From Pseudidiomarina homiensis (GTDB taxonomy: Bacteria > Pseudomonadota > Gammaproteobacteria > Enterobacterales > Alteromonadaceae): a stretch of 64,000 nt of DNA. Under the pieces are notes generated by a model. The model saw nothing but the letters and a program-made list of their open reading frames with translations, made no database searches and had not been told where the DNA came from. The translations under genes and the position numbers were made by a program. Location: NCBI RefSeq assembly GCF_003987225.1, contig NZ_PIPX01000001.1, forward strand, positions 248,001-312,000, given 5' to 3'. Below are positions 36,548 through 46,009 of the stretch, piece by piece (positions within the stretch are counted from its first letter, which is position 1; each line of letters starts with the position of its first letter).

Positions 36548-39355
36548 ATGCAAGATGGCGTAATGCAAGCCTGGCTTGAATCCTCCCACCTAGCTGGTGG
36601 TAACATGGCATACGTTGAGGAACTCTTTGAGTTGTACCTTGACGATCCTACTGCTGTTGGTGATGAATGGCGAAGCTTCTTCGACCAGTTGCCGCGTGAA
36701 GGTAGCGGCCATGACACCAAGCACAGTGAAATTCGTGAGCAATTCCGTACCCTTGCCAAAAATAAATTGAAGCAAGCAGGTACTGTTGTTGCTGGTGCTC
36801 CAGATCAAAAGCAGGTGCGAGTACTGCAACTGATCAATGCTTATCGATTCCGTGGTCATCAACATGCGAACCTTGATCCGCTCGATTTATGGAAGCAGGA
36901 ACAGGTTCCAGACCTATCATTAGAGCATCACGACCTGTCTAAAGACGATTTCGATAAAGAATTCAATGTGGGTTCGCTGGCGGTTGGTCAAGAGACCATG
37001 AAGCTTGGTGAAATTCACCAGTTGCTCGAGCAGATTTATTGCGGCTCCATCGGCGCTGAATATATGCATATTGTCTCGACTGAAGAGAAACGTTGGATTC
37101 AACAACGTCTTGAAGGTGTGCGTGGACGCCCTGAGTTCAAATCTGAGCAGCAAAAGAAAATTCTGAAAGAAATGATTGCCGCCGACGGCCTAGAAAAATA
37201 CTTAGGCTCGAAATTTCCAGGCGCTAAGCGTTTCTCATTGGAAGGTGGCGATAGCCTTATTCCAATGTTGAAAGCCTTAATCAGCCGCGCGGGCGAGCAG
37301 GGCACTAAAGAAGCCGTGATTGGTATGGCGCACCGTGGCCGTTTGAACGTTTTGGTCAACGTGCTTGGTAAGAAGCCACAAGACCTGTTCGACGAGTTCG
37401 CCGGTAAGCATGCAGCCAGTAAAGGCTCAGGTGACGTGAAGTACCACATGGGCTTCTCATCTGACTTCGCTACGCCAGGCGGTGATGTGCACCTTGCGCT
37501 AGCATTCAACCCGTCGCACCTCGAAATTGTAAACCCCGTGGTTATGGGCTCAGTGCGAGCGCGTATGGACCGCTTGGGTGACAAAGACGGTTCGAAAGTG
37601 TTGCCTATTACGATTCACGGCGACTCCGCTATCGCCGGTCAAGGTATCGTGCAAGAAACCTTTAATATGTCACAAACGCGTGGCTTCCAGTGCGGCGGCT
37701 CGATTCGTATTGTGGTGAATAACCAAGTCGGCTTTACCACGTCGAAACGCGAAGATACGCGTTCCACGCAATACTGTACCGACATCGCTAAAATGGTGCA
37801 GGCGCCGATCTTCCACGTGAATGCCGACGATCCAGAAGCCGTGGTTTTCGTGACGCAACTCGCGATTGATTTCCGCAACGAATTCAAACGCGACGTGATG
37901 ATCGACCTGGTGTGCTATCGTCGCCACGGCCACAACGAAGCTGATGAGCCAAGCGCTACGCAGCCAGTTATGTATGCAAAAGTTAAAAAGCATCCTGTAG
38001 CCCGTAGCATCTACGCGAAACGCTTAGCCGAAGCTGGCGTGATTAACGCTGATGCCGAAGACAGCTTCGTGAGCGATTATCGAGATCAGCTTGATAAGGG
38101 CGAAATCGTTGTCGATGAATGGCGTGAAATGAAAGCGCACTCGAGTGATTGGTCGCAATACGTTGGTAACGAATGGGATGTCGAGTACGACGCGAAGATT
38201 AGTAAAGCTCAGCTTGAAGAAATTGGTATTGCGATGAGCACTGTACCAGAAGACCACAAGCTACATTCGCGCGTGAAAAAAGTCTACGACGAGCGTCTGA
38301 AAATGGCCAAAGGCGAGAAGAAAGCCGATTGGGGCTTCGCTGAAACCTTAGCTTACGCGACACTTGTCGACGAAGGTATTCATATTCGTCTAACAGGCCA
38401 AGACAGCGGCCGCGGTACGTTCTTCCACCGTCATGCGGTACTGCATAACCAAAAAGATGCATCTACCTACATGCCGTTGAATAACATCCGTGAAGGCCAA
38501 GGCCCGATCGAAATTTACGACTCGGTATTGTCTGAAGCAGCAGTCGTTGCCTTTGAGTATGGTTACGCAACTGCAGAGCCTAAAGCGCTCGTACTTTGGG
38601 AAGCCCAGTTCGGTGACTTCGTGAACGGCGCGCAAGTGGTGATTGACCAGTTCTTAAGCTCGGGCGAACAAAAGTGGGGCCGTTTATGCGGTTTGACCAT
38701 GTTGTTGCCGCACGGCTATGAAGGTCAGGGCCCAGAGCATAGCTCAGCACGCCTTGAACGTTTCTTGCAACTGTCAGCTGATCACAACTGGTCTGTCTGT
38801 GTACCGACAACGCCGGCGCAGGTGTTCCATATGTTACGTCGTCAGCAGTTACGTCCAGTACGTCGCCCGCTGATCGTGATGACACCTAAGTCGCTATTGC
38901 GCCATCCGTTGGCCGTATCTGACATAGATGAAATGACCGATGGCGTGTTCCAAAATGCGATTGGTGAAATCGATAAATTGGACGCGAAGAAAGTCAAACG
39001 CGTGATATTCTGCTCGGGCAAAGTTTACTACGATCTGTTGAAAGAGCGCCGTGAGCGCGAACAAACAGACATTGCTATTATTCGAATTGAGCAATTGTAT
39101 CCGTTCCCAGCCGAAGAAGTGGCTGAGATCTTGAAAGAATACAAGCATGTGAAAGATTTTGTTTGGTGCCAAGAAGAACCGCAAAACCAAGGTGCCTGGT
39201 ATAGCAGCCAGCATCACTTTAGAGCGGCAATTCCGAAAGGCGCAGACTTAACGTACGCAGGACGTGAAGCCTCGGCTGCACCGGCAGTAGGTTATTTGTC
39301 TGAGCATAACAAACAGCAGCAAAAATTAGTCGATGACGCGCTAACCATTAAATAG
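36548..39355 (+). CDS. sucA: 2-oxoglutarate dehydrogenase E1 component
   Basis: This 935-residue thiamine-diphosphate enzyme decarboxylates 2-oxoglutarate and transfers the succinyl group to the lipoyl arm of SucB. Length and motifs are standard: IGMAHRGRLNVLVNVLGK, HGDSAIAGQG, QVGFTTS near the cofactor site, and RRHGHNEADEPS. AAGGA before the ATG supports the start. sucB follows after 13 bases. Confidence 0.97.
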   Translation: MQDGVMQAWLESSHLAGGNMAYVEELFELYLDDPTAVGDEWRSFFDQLPREGSGHDTKHSEIREQFRTLAKNKLKQAGTVVAGAPDQKQVRVLQLINAYRFRGHQHANLDPLDLWKQEQVPDLSLEHHDLSKDDFDKEFNVGSLAVGQETMKLGEIHQLLEQIYCGSIGAEYMHIVSTEEKRWIQQRLEGVRGRPEFKSEQQKKILKEMIAADGLEKYLGSKFPGAKRFSLEGGDSLIPMLKALISRAGEQGTKEAVIGMAHRGRLNVLVNVLGKKPQDLFDEFAGKHAASKGSGDVKYHMGFSSDFATPGGDVHLALAFNPSHLEIVNPVVMGSVRARMDRLGDKDGSKVLPITIHGDSAIAGQGIVQETFNMSQTRGFQCGGSIRIVVNNQVGFTTSKREDTRSTQYCTDIAKMVQAPIFHVNADDPEAVVFVTQLAIDFRNEFKRDVMIDLVCYRRHGHNEADEPSATQPVMYAKVKKHPVARSIYAKRLAEAGVINADAEDSFVSDYRDQLDKGEIVVDEWREMKAHSSDWSQYVGNEWDVEYDAKISKAQLEEIGIAMSTVPEDHKLHSRVKKVYDERLKMAKGEKKADWGFAETLAYATLVDEGIHIRLTGQDSGRGTFFHRHAVLHNQKDASTYMPLNNIREGQGPIEIYDSVLSEAAVVAFEYGYATAEPKALVLWEAQFGDFVNGAQVVIDQFLSSGEQKWGRLCGLTMLLPHGYEGQGPEHSSARLERFLQLSADHNWSVCVPTTPAQVFHMLRRQQLRPVRRPLIVMTPKSLLRHPLAVSDIDEMTDGVFQNAIGEIDKLDAKKVKRVIFCSGKVYYDLLKERREREQTDIAIIRIEQLYPFPAEEVAEILKEYKHVKDFVWCQEEPQNQGAWYSSQHHFRAAIPKGADLTYAGREASAAPAVGYLSEHNKQQQKLVDDALTIK

Positions 39356-39368
39356 GTGATAATTGACC

Positions 39369-40955
39369 ATGGCTATTGATATTAAAGTTCCACAACTCCC
39401 TGAATCTGTTGCTGATGCAACAGTTGCTACTTGGCACGTTAAGCCAGGTGACAAAGTGTCGCGCGATCAAAATCTGGTCGATATCGAAACCGACAAGGTA
39501 GTCCTTGAAGTTGTCGCGCCAGAAGACGGCGAAATCGGTGAAATCATCGCCGAAGAAGGCGCAACCGTTGGCGCTGAAGAAGTGATCGGCAAAATCGTAG
39601 CCGGCAGTTCTACTGCGGGGGATGCCGACGACTCGAAAAAGTCAGAGTCTGCAGATAAGTCGGACGACAAAAAGTCAGAAGACAAAAAATCTGATGACAA
39701 GAAAGACGAGAAACCAGCAGCCAAATCGGGCAGCGGTGAAAAACTCGAAGTCAAAGTACCACAGTTGCCAGAGTCAGTAGCTGACGCAACCATCGCTGCA
39801 TGGCACGTGAAAGCGGGTGAAAAAGTTACCCGTGACCAAAACCTTGTTGATATCGAAACCGACAAAGTTGTGCTTGAAGTTGTGGCCCCGGCCGACGGCG
39901 TCCTTGCGGAAATCAAGCAAGACGAAGGCGCGACTGTGGGTGCTGATGACGTCATCGGTATCGTTGAAGCCGGCGCAGGTGGTGACGACGTAGCCCGTAG
40001 TTCTACTACGGGGAATGACGAATCTACAGATAAAGCTGATTCGGCAAGCGACGACGACAGCGACAGCGAAGTCGCTGGCCCAGCCGTACGTCGCTTACTG
40101 GCTGAGCACGACCTGAAAGCGTCTGACGTAAAAGGCACTGGTAAAGGCGGTCGCGTCACCAAAGAAGACGTTGAGAAGCACGTCAAAGAAGGCGGTAAGA
40201 AAGCAGCGCCTGCAGCTGCGAAGAGCGAAAGCAGCGCACCAGCAGCAGCTGGCGACCGTGATCAGAAGCGTGTTCCTATGACCCGTCTGCGTAAAACCAT
40301 CGCCAAGCGCTTGCTTGAAGCGAAGAACGCAACGGCTATGTTGACCACCTTTAACGAAGTCAACATGAAGCCGATCATGGACTTGCGTAAGAAGTACAAA
40401 GACGAATTCGAGAAGCGTCATGACACGCGTCTAGGCTTCATGGGCTTCTACGTGAAGGCCGTGACCGAAGCGTTGAAGCGCTTCCCAGAAGTGAATGCGT
40501 CAATTGATGGTGATGACATTGTTTATCACAACTACTTTGACATCAGCATTGCCGTGTCAACACCACGTGGCTTGGTAACCCCAGTTCTGCGTGATACCGA
40601 CAAAATGAGCATTGCGGAAATCGAAAATGGCATCCGTGACCTCGCTATCAAAGGTCGTGACGGTAAGTTGACCATGGACGACATGCAAGGCGGTAACTTC
40701 ACTATCACCAACGGTGGTGTGTTCGGTTCACTGTTGTCGACGCCAATCCTGAATCCACCGCAAAGCGCTATCTTGGGTATGCATAAAATCCAAGATCGCC
40801 CAATGGCGGTCGACGGTAAAGTCGAAATCTTGCCGATGATGTACTTAGCATTGTCGTATGACCACCGCATTATCGATGGTAAAGAATCGGTAGGCTTCTT
40901 GGTCACTATCAAAGAGTTACTGGAAGATCCACAACGTCTGTTGTTGGACATCTAA
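39369..40955 (+). CDS. sucB: Dihydrolipoyl succinyltransferase E2 with two lipoyl domains
   Basis: SucB accepts the succinyl group on lipoyl-lysine and passes it to CoA. This version has 528 residues, against about 405 in Escherichia coli, because it carries two lipoyl domains. Each has [13 protein letters not shown] with the target Lys, at about residues 33-50 and 158-175. They are joined by a linker very rich in Asp, Lys and Ser (about 85-120). A second acidic linker leads to the E1/E3-binding domain ([18 protein letters not shown]) and the catalytic domain ending in [12 protein letters not shown]. Both linkers contain in-frame copies of a palindromic repeat, read as VAGSSTAG and [11 protein letters not shown] chosen over an upstream TTG. 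Confidence 0.95.
   Translation: MAIDIKVPQLPESVADATVATWHVKPGDKVSRDQNLVDIETDKVVLEVVAPEDGEIGEIIAEEGATVGAEEVIGKIVAGSSTAGDADDSKKSESADKSDDKKSEDKKSDDKKDEKPAAKSGSGEKLEVKVPQLPESVADATIAAWHVKAGEKVTRDQNLVDIETDKVVLEVVAPADGVLAEIKQDEGATVGADDVIGIVEAGAGGDDVARSSTTGNDESTDKADSASDDDSDSEVAGPAVRRLLAEHDLKASDVKGTGKGGRVTKEDVEKHVKEGGKKAAPAAAKSESSAPAAAGDRDQKRVPMTRLRKTIAKRLLEAKNATAMLTTFNEVNMKPIMDLRKKYKDEFEKRHDTRLGFMGFYVKAVTEALKRFPEVNASIDGDDIVYHNYFDISIAVSTPRGLVTPVLRDTDKMSIAEIENGIRDLAIKGRDGKLTMDDMQGGNFTITNGGVFGSLLSTPILNPPQSAILGMHKIQDRPMAVDGKVEILPMMYLALSYDHRIIDGKESVGFLVTIKELLEDPQRLLLDI
39597..39620 (+). repeat. Palindromic repeat in sucB linker 1
   Basis: GTAG, then CCGGCAGT, loop TCT, ACTGCGGG and one further G. One mismatch between arms. 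It encodes V-A-G-S-S-T-A-G directly after the first lipoyl domain. Confidence 0.6.
39990..40013 (+). repeat. Palindromic repeat in sucB linker 2
   Basis: GTAG, then perfect arms CCCGTAGT and ACTACGGG with loop TCT, plus one G. It encodes V-A-R-S-S-T-T-G after the second lipoyl domain. Confidence 0.7.
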
Positions 40956-40964
40956 CAGAAGTAA

Positions 40965-41007
40965 AGCCGCATGTAGCATGCCATTTGCACATGCGGCTGT
41001 CTTTTTT
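40965..41007 (+). terminator. Intrinsic terminator after sucB
   Basis: Ten-base perfect arms AGCCGCATGT (40965-40974) and ACATGCGGCT (40989-40998), a 14-base loop and six T at 41002-41007. Confidence 0.85.
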
Positions 41008-41093
41008 GCGCGCAAAACTGTAAAATACGCGCGAAATTTTCGGGTAAGCAGCACTAAGCTGCTTTTGTTGTTCAAACGAATCGGAAGATCATC

Positions 41094-42260
41094 ATGAATT
41101 TGCATGAGTATCAGGCCAAACAACTCTTCAAAGAGTTCGGTTTGCCAGTATCTGAAGGCTTCGCAGTTGATACTGCAGAAGAAGCCGTTGAAGCTGCCAA
41201 GAAAATTGGCGGTGAGCGTTGGGTAGTTAAAGCACAAGTGCACGCCGGTGGCCGTGGTAAAGCGGGCGGTGTAAAGCTTGTTTCTAGCCATGACGAAGTA
41301 CGTGACTTTGCTAACAACTGGTTAGGCAAAAACTTGGTCACCTACCAAACAGACGCGAACGGTCAGCCGGTTGCGAAAATCTTGGTTGAGAGCCTTACTG
41401 ATATCGCTTCAGAACTGTACTTAGGCGCAGTAGTTGACCGCGCAACACGTAAAATCGTGTTCATGGCGTCAACTGAAGGTGGTGTTGAAATCGAGAAAGT
41501 TGCAGAAGAAACACCTGAAAAAATCTTGAAAGCTGTGATCGACCCAACTGTCGGCGCACAGCCTTACCAAGGTCGTGAGCTGGGCTTCAAACTGGGCCTT
41601 AACCCAGACCAAGTGAAGCAGTTCACCAAAATCTTCTTGGGCCTTGCGGCAATGTTCGAACAGTACGACTTCGCATTGCTAGAAATCAACCCATTGGTGA
41701 TTACTGACCAAGGCAACCTGCATTGCTTGGACGGCAAGATCAACATCGACAGCAACGCGTTGTATCGTCAGCCGAAGATCCGTGAAATGCACGATCCTTC
41801 GCAAGAAGACGAGCGTGAAGCACAAGCAGCGAAGTGGGAACTAAACTACGTAGCGCTTGATGGCAACATCGGTTGTATGGTCAACGGCGCTGGTTTGGCG
41901 ATGGGTACCATGGACATCGTTAAGCTTGCTGGCGGCCAGCCTGCAAACTTTTTGGATGTTGGTGGCGGCGCAACTAAAGAGCGCGTAACTGAAGCATTCA
42001 AGATCATCTTGTCTGACGACGCAGTACAAGCCGTACTGGTTAACATCTTCGGTGGTATCGTACGTTGTGACATGATCGCAGAAGGTATCATGGGCGCAGT
42101 TGAAGAAGTTGGCGTTAAAGTTCCTGTTGTTGTTCGTCTTGAAGGTAACAACGCAGAACTAGGTCGTCAGAAATTAGCAGAAAGTGGCCTGAACATCATC
42201 GCAGCCGAAAGCTTGTCTGACGCTGCTGATAAAGTGGTTGCTGCGGCAGGAGGTCAATAA
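41094..42260 (+). CDS. sucC: Succinyl-CoA ligase, ADP-forming, beta subunit
   Basis: This 388-residue ATP-grasp subunit makes ATP (or GTP) and succinate from succinyl-CoA together with SucD. It begins [18 protein letters not shown], with [17 protein letters not shown] as the nucleotide-binding loop, and has EINPLV and the CoA-related [10 protein letters not shown] region. GGAAG precedes the start. Its stop overlaps sucD (TAATG). It lies behind a terminator, so it may have its own promoter in 41008-41093. Confidence 0.97.
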   Translation: MNLHEYQAKQLFKEFGLPVSEGFAVDTAEEAVEAAKKIGGERWVVKAQVHAGGRGKAGGVKLVSSHDEVRDFANNWLGKNLVTYQTDANGQPVAKILVESLTDIASELYLGAVVDRATRKIVFMASTEGGVEIEKVAEETPEKILKAVIDPTVGAQPYQGRELGFKLGLNPDQVKQFTKIFLGLAAMFEQYDFALLEINPLVITDQGNLHCLDGKINIDSNALYRQPKIREMHDPSQEDEREAQAAKWELNYVALDGNIGCMVNGAGLAMGTMDIVKLAGGQPANFLDVGGGATKERVTEAFKIILSDDAVQAVLVNIFGGIVRCDMIAEGIMGAVEEVGVKVPVVVRLEGNNAELGRQKLAESGLNIIAAESLSDAADKVVAAAGGQ

Positions 42261-43132
42261 TGTCTATCTTGATCGATAAAAACACCAAAGTTATCTGCCA
42301 GGGTTTCACTGGTGGTCAGGGTACGTTCCACTCTGAGCAAGCAATTGCTTATGGCACACAAATGGTTGGCGGTGTAACCCCAGGTAAAGGCGGTCAAACG
42401 CACCTTGGTTTGCCAGTATTCAACACTGTGCGTGAAGCAGTAGAGCAAACAGGCGCAACTGCATCTGTTATCTACGTACCAGCACCTTTCTGTAAAGACT
42501 CTATCATCGAAGCTGCTGACGCAGGTATCGAGTTGATCGTCTGTATCACTGAAGGTATCCCTACGTTGGATATGCTGTATGTGAAAGAATACTTGACGCA
42601 CAAAGGTGTGCGCATGATCGGTCCAAACTGCCCAGGCGTTATCACTCCTGACGAGTGTAAGATTGGTATCATGCCAGGTCACATCCACAAAGCAGGTAAA
42701 GTGGGCATCGTTTCACGTTCAGGTACGTTGACCTATGAAGCCGTGAAGCAAACCACAGACGAAGGCTTCGGCCAGTCAACCTGTGTTGGTATCGGTGGTG
42801 ACCCTATCCCTGGTTCTAACTTCATCGACATTCTCGAAATGTTCGAAAAAGATCCAGCGACCGAAGCTATCGTCATGATCGGTGAGATCGGTGGTACTGC
42901 TGAAGAAGAAGCAGCTGAGTACATCAAGCACAACGTGACCAAACCAGTGGTATCTTACATCGCTGGTGTGACTGCTCCTCCGGGTAAACGTATGGGTCAC
43001 GCAGGCGCGATCATCTCTGGTGGTAAAGGTACTGCAGACGAGAAGTTCGCAGCGCTTGAAGCCGCTGGCGTTAAAACCGTACGCAGCTTGGCTGACATCG
43101 GTAAAGCATTGCGCGAGAAAACTGGCTGGTAA
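42260..43132 (+). CDS. sucD: Succinyl-CoA ligase, ADP-forming, alpha subunit
   Basis: This 290-residue subunit binds CoA and carries the phosphohistidine. [19 protein letters not shown] is the CoA-binding start, [12 protein letters not shown] the central loop, and [16 protein letters not shown] contains the phosphorylated His. It shares one base with sucC and ends before a terminator. Confidence 0.97.
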   Translation: MSILIDKNTKVICQGFTGGQGTFHSEQAIAYGTQMVGGVTPGKGGQTHLGLPVFNTVREAVEQTGATASVIYVPAPFCKDSIIEAADAGIELIVCITEGIPTLDMLYVKEYLTHKGVRMIGPNCPGVITPDECKIGIMPGHIHKAGKVGIVSRSGTLTYEAVKQTTDEGFGQSTCVGIGGDPIPGSNFIDILEMFEKDPATEAIVMIGEIGGTAEEEAAEYIKHNVTKPVVSYIAGVTAPPGKRMGHAGAIISGGKGTADEKFAALEAAGVKTVRSLADIGKALREKTGW

Positions 43133-43162
43133 GCCACGTTTTTTAGCAACAAGCTAATAGAG

Positions 43163-43193
43163 AGGCACCTTCGGCAACGTTGGTGCCTTTTTT
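43163..43193 (+). terminator. Intrinsic terminator of sucCD
   Basis: AGGCACC (43163-43169) and GGTGCCT (43182-43188) with a 12-base loop containing TTCGG, followed by a run of T to 43193. Confidence 0.85.
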
Positions 43194-43260
43194 GTACCCG
43201 CTCTTGTATCCATTCTTGTATCATCAACACACAATGAACCGAACTACGAAAGGTTAACCA

Positions 43261-44130
43261 GTGAACCAAGGTGTGAAAGTACTGCTGACGTTATTGGCAC
43301 TCTGCGCTTTTGCCGGTAATTCGGTGTTATGCCGCTGGGCGCTGGCCGAGTTTGCGATGGAGCCGGCGCAATTTACGTTGCTGCGTCTTGTTTCGGGAGC
43401 GGTAGCGCTTGCTGTAATGGTATTCGTAGGGCAACAACGAAGTCCGCGCGGGGAATTCGAGCGGACAAGAAAAGCCAGTTGGTGGGGCGCGTTGTGGCTC
43501 ACGGCATACGCTTATTGCTTTGCCTATGCTTATGTAGGACTTGCCACAGGTGTTGGGGCGTTGATTCTGTTTACCGCGGTGCAACTGAGTATGTTAGCGA
43601 TCGGTGCATGGCGTGGGACACGTTATGGCGTCATCGAAATCGTTGGTATTGTGCTGGCATTGGCGGGTTTTTTGTATCTGGTGTGGCCGCAGTTTGCCGA
43701 GCCATTCACCGCTTTTGCAGTAGTGCTAATGAGCTTAGCGGGCACTGCATGGGGCGCTTATAGCACTGTAGGTCGTGGTTCGCGTGCGCCCCTCAGCGAT
43801 ACAAAAACGCATTTCGTTCGTGCGAGCTGGTTAAGTTCGCCGTTGTTGGTCATGGGTTTTGTCTATAGCAATCTGCTGTGGCCGCCCGTTCTACTCGCGG
43901 TGCTGTCGGGGGTGGTGACATCGGCTATCGGCTACGCACTTTGGTTCAAAGTTTTACCACATTTGCGGGTCAGCAGCGCCGCAGTGGGCCAGCTCTCGGT
44001 CCCGCTGATTGCCGCGCTCGGCGGCTTTTTTCTTGTCGACGAAACGCTGTCACTTCGATTCTTTATCGCTAGTGCCGTCACGTTAGGGGGTATTGCGTTG
44101 GTCATTAGTCATCGTACCCAGAGTAAATAG
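43261..44130 (+). CDS. EamA/DMT-family transporter
   Basis: This 289-residue inner-membrane protein has about ten TM helices in two EamA repeats (first about 5-140, second about 150-283). The opening CAFAGNSVLCRWALAE and the late VTSAIGYALWFKVLPHL are typical of drug/metabolite exporters. The substrate cannot be told. The start is a GTG with a weak AAAGG. It stands alone between the sucCD terminator and an unrelated gene. Confidence 0.87.
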   Translation: MNQGVKVLLTLLALCAFAGNSVLCRWALAEFAMEPAQFTLLRLVSGAVALAVMVFVGQQRSPRGEFERTRKASWWGALWLTAYAYCFAYAYVGLATGVGALILFTAVQLSMLAIGAWRGTRYGVIEIVGIVLALAGFLYLVWPQFAEPFTAFAVVLMSLAGTAWGAYSTVGRGSRAPLSDTKTHFVRASWLSSPLLVMGFVYSNLLWPPVLLAVLSGVVTSAIGYALWFKVLPHLRVSSAAVGQLSVPLIAALGGFFLVDETLSLRFFIASAVTLGGIALVISHRTQSK

Positions 44131-44250
44131 AACAAGAATAAAACAAACTAATAAACTAACTTACATGGTTTTACTATTTTTGATAATAGGCTAGTCTAAA
44201 TCCGTAGTAGTGACACACCACACTAAAGCTGTCACAACGGGGACACATCA

Positions 44251-44562
44251 ATGAAAAAGTGGATTTTGCTGGGCATACTGGCGCTTGCCGCGTGGAATTA
44301 TCATTTAAACAAACAGGCGGAAGAGCGTGGTGAGGAGCGCGGTTTAATCAAGGAGATTGTGCAGGGCGTGCAGGGTGCCGTATTTAAACGCGATCCCAAA
44401 TTCCGTTGTGATGGCCGACGCTTTTGCCATGAAATGCATTCCCCCGAAGAAGCACGTTTCTTTTTGACCAATTGCCCTGAGACTCAGCTTGATGACAATG
44501 CCAATGGTATTCCTTGCGAAGAAGACTTTCCCTCATCGACAAATTCTGACACACAAAACTAA
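44251..44562 (+). CDS. Excalibur-domain protein, membrane-anchored
   Basis: This 103-residue protein has an N-terminal hydrophobic helix (WILLGILALAAWNY, residues 4-17), a charged segment, then an excalibur domain: CDGRRFCHEM, a later Cys, and the calcium-loop-like DDNANGIPCE. The Cys spacing suggests disulfides, so the domain is probably outside the cytoplasm. Excalibur domains are thought to bind calcium and are often linked to nucleases or surface proteins; here no partner domain is attached. GGGG lies ten bases before the ATG. Confidence 0.8.
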   Translation: MKKWILLGILALAAWNYHLNKQAEERGEERGLIKEIVQGVQGAVFKRDPKFRCDGRRFCHEMHSPEEARFFLTNCPETQLDDNANGIPCEEDFPSSTNSDTQN

Positions 44563-44635
44563 CGTTGGCGTTTGCTCAATCGCTGCTAACAGTTGTATGC
44601 TTAAGCGATAACGGTCGTAGATTCAGGTGTAAGTC

Positions 44636-45937
44636 ATGCACAAAAAGTTGGTGTTGTTAGGGTTGTTGGCGTGCGCGATAGGCATATGGTTTGCCGCCGC
44701 ATGGCTAAAAGAAAACGCCAGCACTGAAGTGCAAATTAGAATGACCAAAACCACACAGGACGAGTGGTTTGTTTCCTACATTTTTGCTGACAGCGTTACC
44801 CAAGCTACTTTCGTGCGTAACCCCGACCATAGCCGCATTGAGCGTTGGCAGCCAATCGACAATGATTATTACATCGGCGTCGATGCCGAAAGCGGTCACG
44901 AATTTATCGCTCGCATAGATGGGCGAGCATTTAACAGCGTGGCGTTTCAACTCGAACCTACCTATGTGACGCTGCGCAAAGACTATGCGCCATTTTCACC
45001 GTTTAGTGACGGTGGTGTTTCGTGGTACTCGGGGCGTTTTAAAGTTTGTCCACAGAGTTGTAGCAGTGCGTTGCGGTTTGATTACGCTTTTACAATGGAA
45101 GCGCCGTTAAGCGATTTTGTGCGTTTACCCGAACATAGTGAACGCGGGCAACTCGTTTGGCGTGAGTCAGCTAGCGACGGTCAGGTGATCTATGTTGGTC
45201 CGCAACAACCAGGACCCGCTGTCGAGCACGGCTTCGAAACAATCATTGATCCTATTCTGCCAGTGTCCTTAAAGCGGCGCTTATTAAGCGATGTACCACC
45301 GCTAACTCAATACTTTAATCAACGTATGCCCCACCTCGCTGAGCGCCCTATGTTGCTGGCTTCGTTTAGCTCCACCGACAACGGTCGCTATGGTTATCAA
45401 GGTGGCGTGATTGGTAATCAGATGGTCCTGCACTGGTACGGGCACAGTATGGCCGAACGAATTACGGCACCTTATTTTGTTGAAGACACCATCTGGTTTG
45501 TTGCCCATGAGTTCGCGCATCTCTACCAAGCTGGGCAATTTAGCAATGACTCGGCATGGATTCATGAGGGTGCTGCGGAGTACATGGCCTTGGAATACCT
45601 GCGGTCAATTGGCGCGAATTCGGTGTATTTGAATCACCGTATGAAAAAGGCGAGCGAGCAGTGTTTGGCGAGTAATGACAAATTCGAATTACATTATGCT
45701 TGCGGTCTGCTTTGGGCTGCCGAAATTGACCAACAGATCAAACGAGAGTACCCGCACGGTTTGTTTTTCTTATGGTACATGTACGTCCAGGCACTTGATG
45801 AGCAGCCGCGCAGTGATCCTGTGGACCTTTATTTTGAGTTGATGGCGCAGCTCACCAATCAAGAGTTCACGCAGCAACTGCAAGGCCAAATTGCACAACG
45901 TTTTGCCCGCCTAGAAAGTCAGCAAGTGGCGCCCTAA
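44636..45937 (+). CDS. Membrane-anchored HExxH metallopeptidase-like protein
   Basis: This 433-residue protein has one N-terminal TM or signal segment (about 5-24), a beta-rich middle, and a zinc-peptidase motif VAHEFAHLYQ (His291, Glu292, His295) followed by WIHEGAAEYMA (Glu311 the likely third ligand). This is a gluzincin pattern like the peptidase MA clan, with a shorter gap than the classical M1 spacing. The catalytic domain probably faces the periplasm. I do not recognise a named family; substrate unknown. It stands in a run of single genes in the same direction. Confidence 0.7.
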   Translation: MHKKLVLLGLLACAIGIWFAAAWLKENASTEVQIRMTKTTQDEWFVSYIFADSVTQATFVRNPDHSRIERWQPIDNDYYIGVDAESGHEFIARIDGRAFNSVAFQLEPTYVTLRKDYAPFSPFSDGGVSWYSGRFKVCPQSCSSALRFDYAFTMEAPLSDFVRLPEHSERGQLVWRESASDGQVIYVGPQQPGPAVEHGFETIIDPILPVSLKRRLLSDVPPLTQYFNQRMPHLAERPMLLASFSSTDNGRYGYQGGVIGNQMVLHWYGHSMAERITAPYFVEDTIWFVAHEFAHLYQAGQFSNDSAWIHEGAAEYMALEYLRSIGANSVYLNHRMKKASEQCLASNDKFELHYACGLLWAAEIDQQIKREYPHGLFFLWYMYVQALDEQPRSDPVDLYFELMAQLTNQEFTQQLQGQIAQRFARLESQQVAP

Positions 45938-45971
45938 TTCAAAATTGAACTTTTTGGCTGAAACTGCCATA

Positions 45972-46001
45972 CCTAACAAGGTCTTTTAGTGCTTTGTTAG
46001 G
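45972..46001 (+). promoter_or_regulatory. Hairpin masking the ribosome binding site of the hydrolase gene
   Basis: CCTAACAA (45972-45979) and TTGTTAGG (45994-46001) are perfect eight-base arms with a 14-base loop. The right arm contains most of the TTAGGAG ribosome site, six bases from the ATG. It could also be a leftover terminator, but no T-tract follows. Confidence 0.5.
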
Positions 46002-46009
46002 AGCAACTT

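Noticed and set aside
37990-38012. GTAGCCCGTAG followed by CATCTACG inside sucA, like the left half of the palindromic repeat
   Set aside because: The encoded PVARSIYAKRL segment aligns with the normal SucA sequence, and the right arm of the element is missing; likely chance.
39467-40186. 239-codon antisense frame across the sucB linkers
   Set aside because: Rich in Ser and Pro only because it is the complement of the acidic, repeat-rich linker codons; not a gene.
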